7,295 bases of DNA, taken from assembly GCA_026391755.1 (NCBI GenBank), contig JAPLDN010000308.1, forward strand, positions 1 through 7,295, given 5' to 3'. The notes under the pieces were generated by a model. It saw nothing but the letters and a program-made list of their open reading frames with translations, was not told the DNA's origin and did no database searches. Positions 6,149-7,295 of this stretch are shown one piece after another. Both the position numbers and the translations under genes were made by a program. Position 1 is the first letter of the stretch. Each line of letters starts with the position of its first letter. This DNA comes from Bacteroidota bacterium (GTDB lineage Bacteria > Bacteroidota > Bacteroidia > Bacteroidales > FEN-979).

Positions 6149-6697
6149 TCAGAATTTTAGTTCATCAAGTGTTTTCAGGATCAGGTCAGATTCATACCCT
6201 TTCCCTAATGCAAAAGTGAATAATTTATCCCGGAAATTCAAGGATTTTCCCGAATTTAATTCTCCTTTTTTCTGAGGGCGGATGTCTTTTGCCTTTTTAC
6301 TGATCAAATCACCGAGGACAAGCCTGTATGAATCTTCGTCAATCTCTTCAAGGGCAGAGCTGATGAGTTTTTCCTGTACCCTCTTTGCCCTTAACTCAAA
6401 TGTGATCCTGATCCTTCCCCATTTATTCACCCTCCATTTGCCTCGCACAAAGGCTCTCGCAAACCGTTCATCGCTGATGAATCCTTCTTCACTGAGCTGG
6501 TCGAGAATACCCCGGATCTTACCCGCCGGGACCTGAAAGGACCTCAGTTTTAACTCAGCTTCCTTTTCACTCCGCTCGCGGTAACTGCAGAAATAGCGGA
6601 TCTTTTCAAGTATCAGGGAGGGATCTGAAGTAAAATCAGCAACCCCTTTTTTCCTGTCTTCCTGTTTATATGCCGGTCTGCTGAAGGCTCTTGACAT
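6149..6697 (-). CDS. recX: Regulatory protein RecX
   Basis: RecX binds RecA and its filament and limits recombinase activity. The 182-residue protein from the ATG at 6695-6697 has the RecX pattern: a basic, disordered N-terminus, then repeated three-helix modules. Recognisable pieces are EKIRYFCSYRERSEKEAELKL (about 31-51, interrupted here only by normal variation), the highly typical GFISDERFARAFVRGK (72-87), and GRIRITFELRAKRV (94-107). A final helical module, RDKLFTFALGKGYESDLI, begins near 156. The start MSRAFSRPAYK was chosen because the frame upstream of it, though open to 6904, runs into the divergent gene and reads as unrelated low-quality sequence. The stop TGA is followed by one base and then the prfB ATG. 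recA is not in this window. Confidence 0.88.
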   Translation of the reverse strand: MSRAFSRPAYKQEDRKKGVADFTSDPSLILEKIRYFCSYRERSEKEAELKLRSFQVPAGKIRGILDQLSEEGFISDERFARAFVRGKWRVNKWGRIRITFELRAKRVQEKLISSALEEIDEDSYRLVLGDLISKKAKDIRPQKKGELNSGKSLNFRDKLFTFALGKGYESDLILKTLDELKF

Positions 6698-6719
6698 CTG
6701 TCGGATATCATTACATTTG
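6691..6719 (+). promoter_or_regulatory. Candidate promoter for the DUF4838-type gene
   Basis: TACATTTG at 6712-6719 fits the Bacteroidota -7 consensus TAnnTTTG exactly. A TTGA (within TTGACA, 6691-6696) lies 17 bases upstream of it, in place of the -33 TTTG. Transcription would start near 6726, leaving a leader of about 30 bases before the ATG at 6758. The -33 part overlaps the first codons of recX. The -7 match is good and the upstream element only approximate. Confidence 0.45.
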
Positions 6720-6750
6720 TAAAGATAAGGCAAAACTGTAACAGGTTCAA
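6720..6750 (-). promoter_or_regulatory. Candidate promoter for recX-prfB
   Basis: On the - strand, TATCTTTA (6720-6727) matches the TAnnTTTG -7 consensus except in the last base. A TTG (6748-6750) lies 20 bases upstream. Transcription would begin about 15 bases before the recX ATG. This -7 box directly abuts the -7 box of the divergent promoter, so polymerase could not occupy both at once. The match is weak and positional fit is the main support. Confidence 0.3.
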
Positions 6751-6757
6751 TACGTAT

Positions 6758-7295
6758 ATGAGAAAATTTATTGTTTGGATTAGTATGCTGACGGCTTTTA
6801 CCACGGTAAAAGGACAACCTCCTCAGTTTACAATACAAGGCCGGCAGGTAAATCTTGACAGGTTTTGGATCGTTACCCCGATAAACCCTTCGGCCGTTGA
6901 GCAAAAAGCAGCAGCCGAACTGCAGAAATACTTCCTGAAGATCTCGGGACTCAAGCTTACTATTACCAATGACCAGGAAAAAATGAGGACCTGCGAATTT
7001 GTGATTGGACGTTCAAACCGGGTACCCGAATCAATAGATCTTGCAAGGATCGATCCCGACGGCTTCGTAATAAAGAATTTCGGAACCAGGATAGTCCTTT
7101 CGGGTGGTTCTCATAAAGGTACCTTGTATGCGGTTTACACTTTTCTTGAAAAATACCTCGGATGCAGGTTTTACGCCCCGGATGCCGAAACCGTACCGGT
7201 TCAGAAAAATATCAGGCTGCCGGAACTTAATGATTCAGGCCATCCGGCATTCAAAGACAGGGAAGTTTTCTATACCGTCATGGAGGACCAGGATT
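6758..7295 (+). CDS. Secreted DUF4838-type protein with GH67 N-terminal-like domain (3' end outside window)
   Basis: The frame from the ATG at 6758 is open to the window end, giving the first 179 residues. It begins with a Sec signal peptide (MRKFIVWISMLTAFTTVKG, with cleavage likely before Gln20). Next comes a domain resembling the alpha-glucuronidase (GH67) N-terminal fold that precedes DUF4838 in many Bacteroidota proteins: AAAELQKYFLKISG (51-64), FVIGRS (81-86), DPDGFVI (99-105), IVLSGG (112-117) and the characteristic GTLYAVYTFLEKYLGCRFY (121-139). Such proteins are exported and usually sit in carbohydrate-utilisation loci; no substrate can be assigned and the catalytic region is not in the window. 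The 60 bp to recX holds candidate divergent promoters. An internal Met at residue 10 is a less likely start because it would cut the signal peptide. Confidence 0.82.
   Translation, partial: MRKFIVWISMLTAFTTVKGQPPQFTIQGRQVNLDRFWIVTPINPSAVEQKAAAELQKYFLKISGLKLTITNDQEKMRTCEFVIGRSNRVPESIDLARIDPDGFVIKNFGTRIVLSGGSHKGTLYAVYTFLEKYLGCRFYAPDAETVPVQKNIRLPELNDSGHPAFKDREVFYTVMEDQD

Noticed and set aside
6698..6904. N-terminal extension of recX to 6904
   Set aside because: It overlaps the signal-peptide region of the divergent gene, has no RecX-like content, and RecX proteins of this size normally start near 6697.

Overview
The window looks like a chromosomal segment of a Bacteroidota member, probably of the Bacteroidales/Marinilabiliales type. 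The clues are an AT-leaning but mixed base composition, weak Shine-Dalgarno sequences in front of most genes, a candidate TAnnTTTG-type promoter, a DUF4838/GH67-N secreted protein typical of Bacteroidota carbohydrate loci, and family-level protein resemblance. This assignment is an inference; no marker phylogeny could be run.

Layout. On the + strand, bases 1-3011 hold the 3' end of an unrecognised membrane-anchored protein, a GT39/ArnT-like polytopic glycosyltransferase whose start overlaps it by 17 bp, and a patatin-like phospholipase that is probably a lipoprotein. In the sequence as given, the phospholipase's signal peptide is cut off by a frame change at a T7 run. These three form a likely envelope-related operon. 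Facing them on the - strand is fumC (class II fumarase), 18 bp away tail to tail. Upstream of fumC, still on the - strand, come a small ArsC/YffB-like thioredoxin-fold protein, prfB (release factor 2) and recX. recX and prfB are separated by one base and are surely co-transcribed. prfB is intact only when read through the classical +1 programmed frameshift (AGGAGG, then CTT TGA C). Divergent from recX, at 6758, starts a secreted DUF4838-type protein that runs off the window.

The most unusual content is a pair of related, palindrome-rich repeat elements (4467-4550 and 4947-5060) flanking the arsC-like gene. They are built from an octamer, GATAACTG, in tandem and then in inverted orientation, with embedded GC-rich mini-hairpins. 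Both end at the same point of the repeat unit, and in both cases the last three bases (CTA) are the TAG stop codon of the adjacent - strand gene (arsC-like and prfB). In the first element the two hairpin arms differ by compensatory changes that keep the stem paired.

The rest is ordinary housekeeping: translation termination, RecA modulation, the TCA cycle and envelope glycan/lipid metabolism. I see no defence system, CRISPR array, insertion sequence, tRNA or rRNA here.
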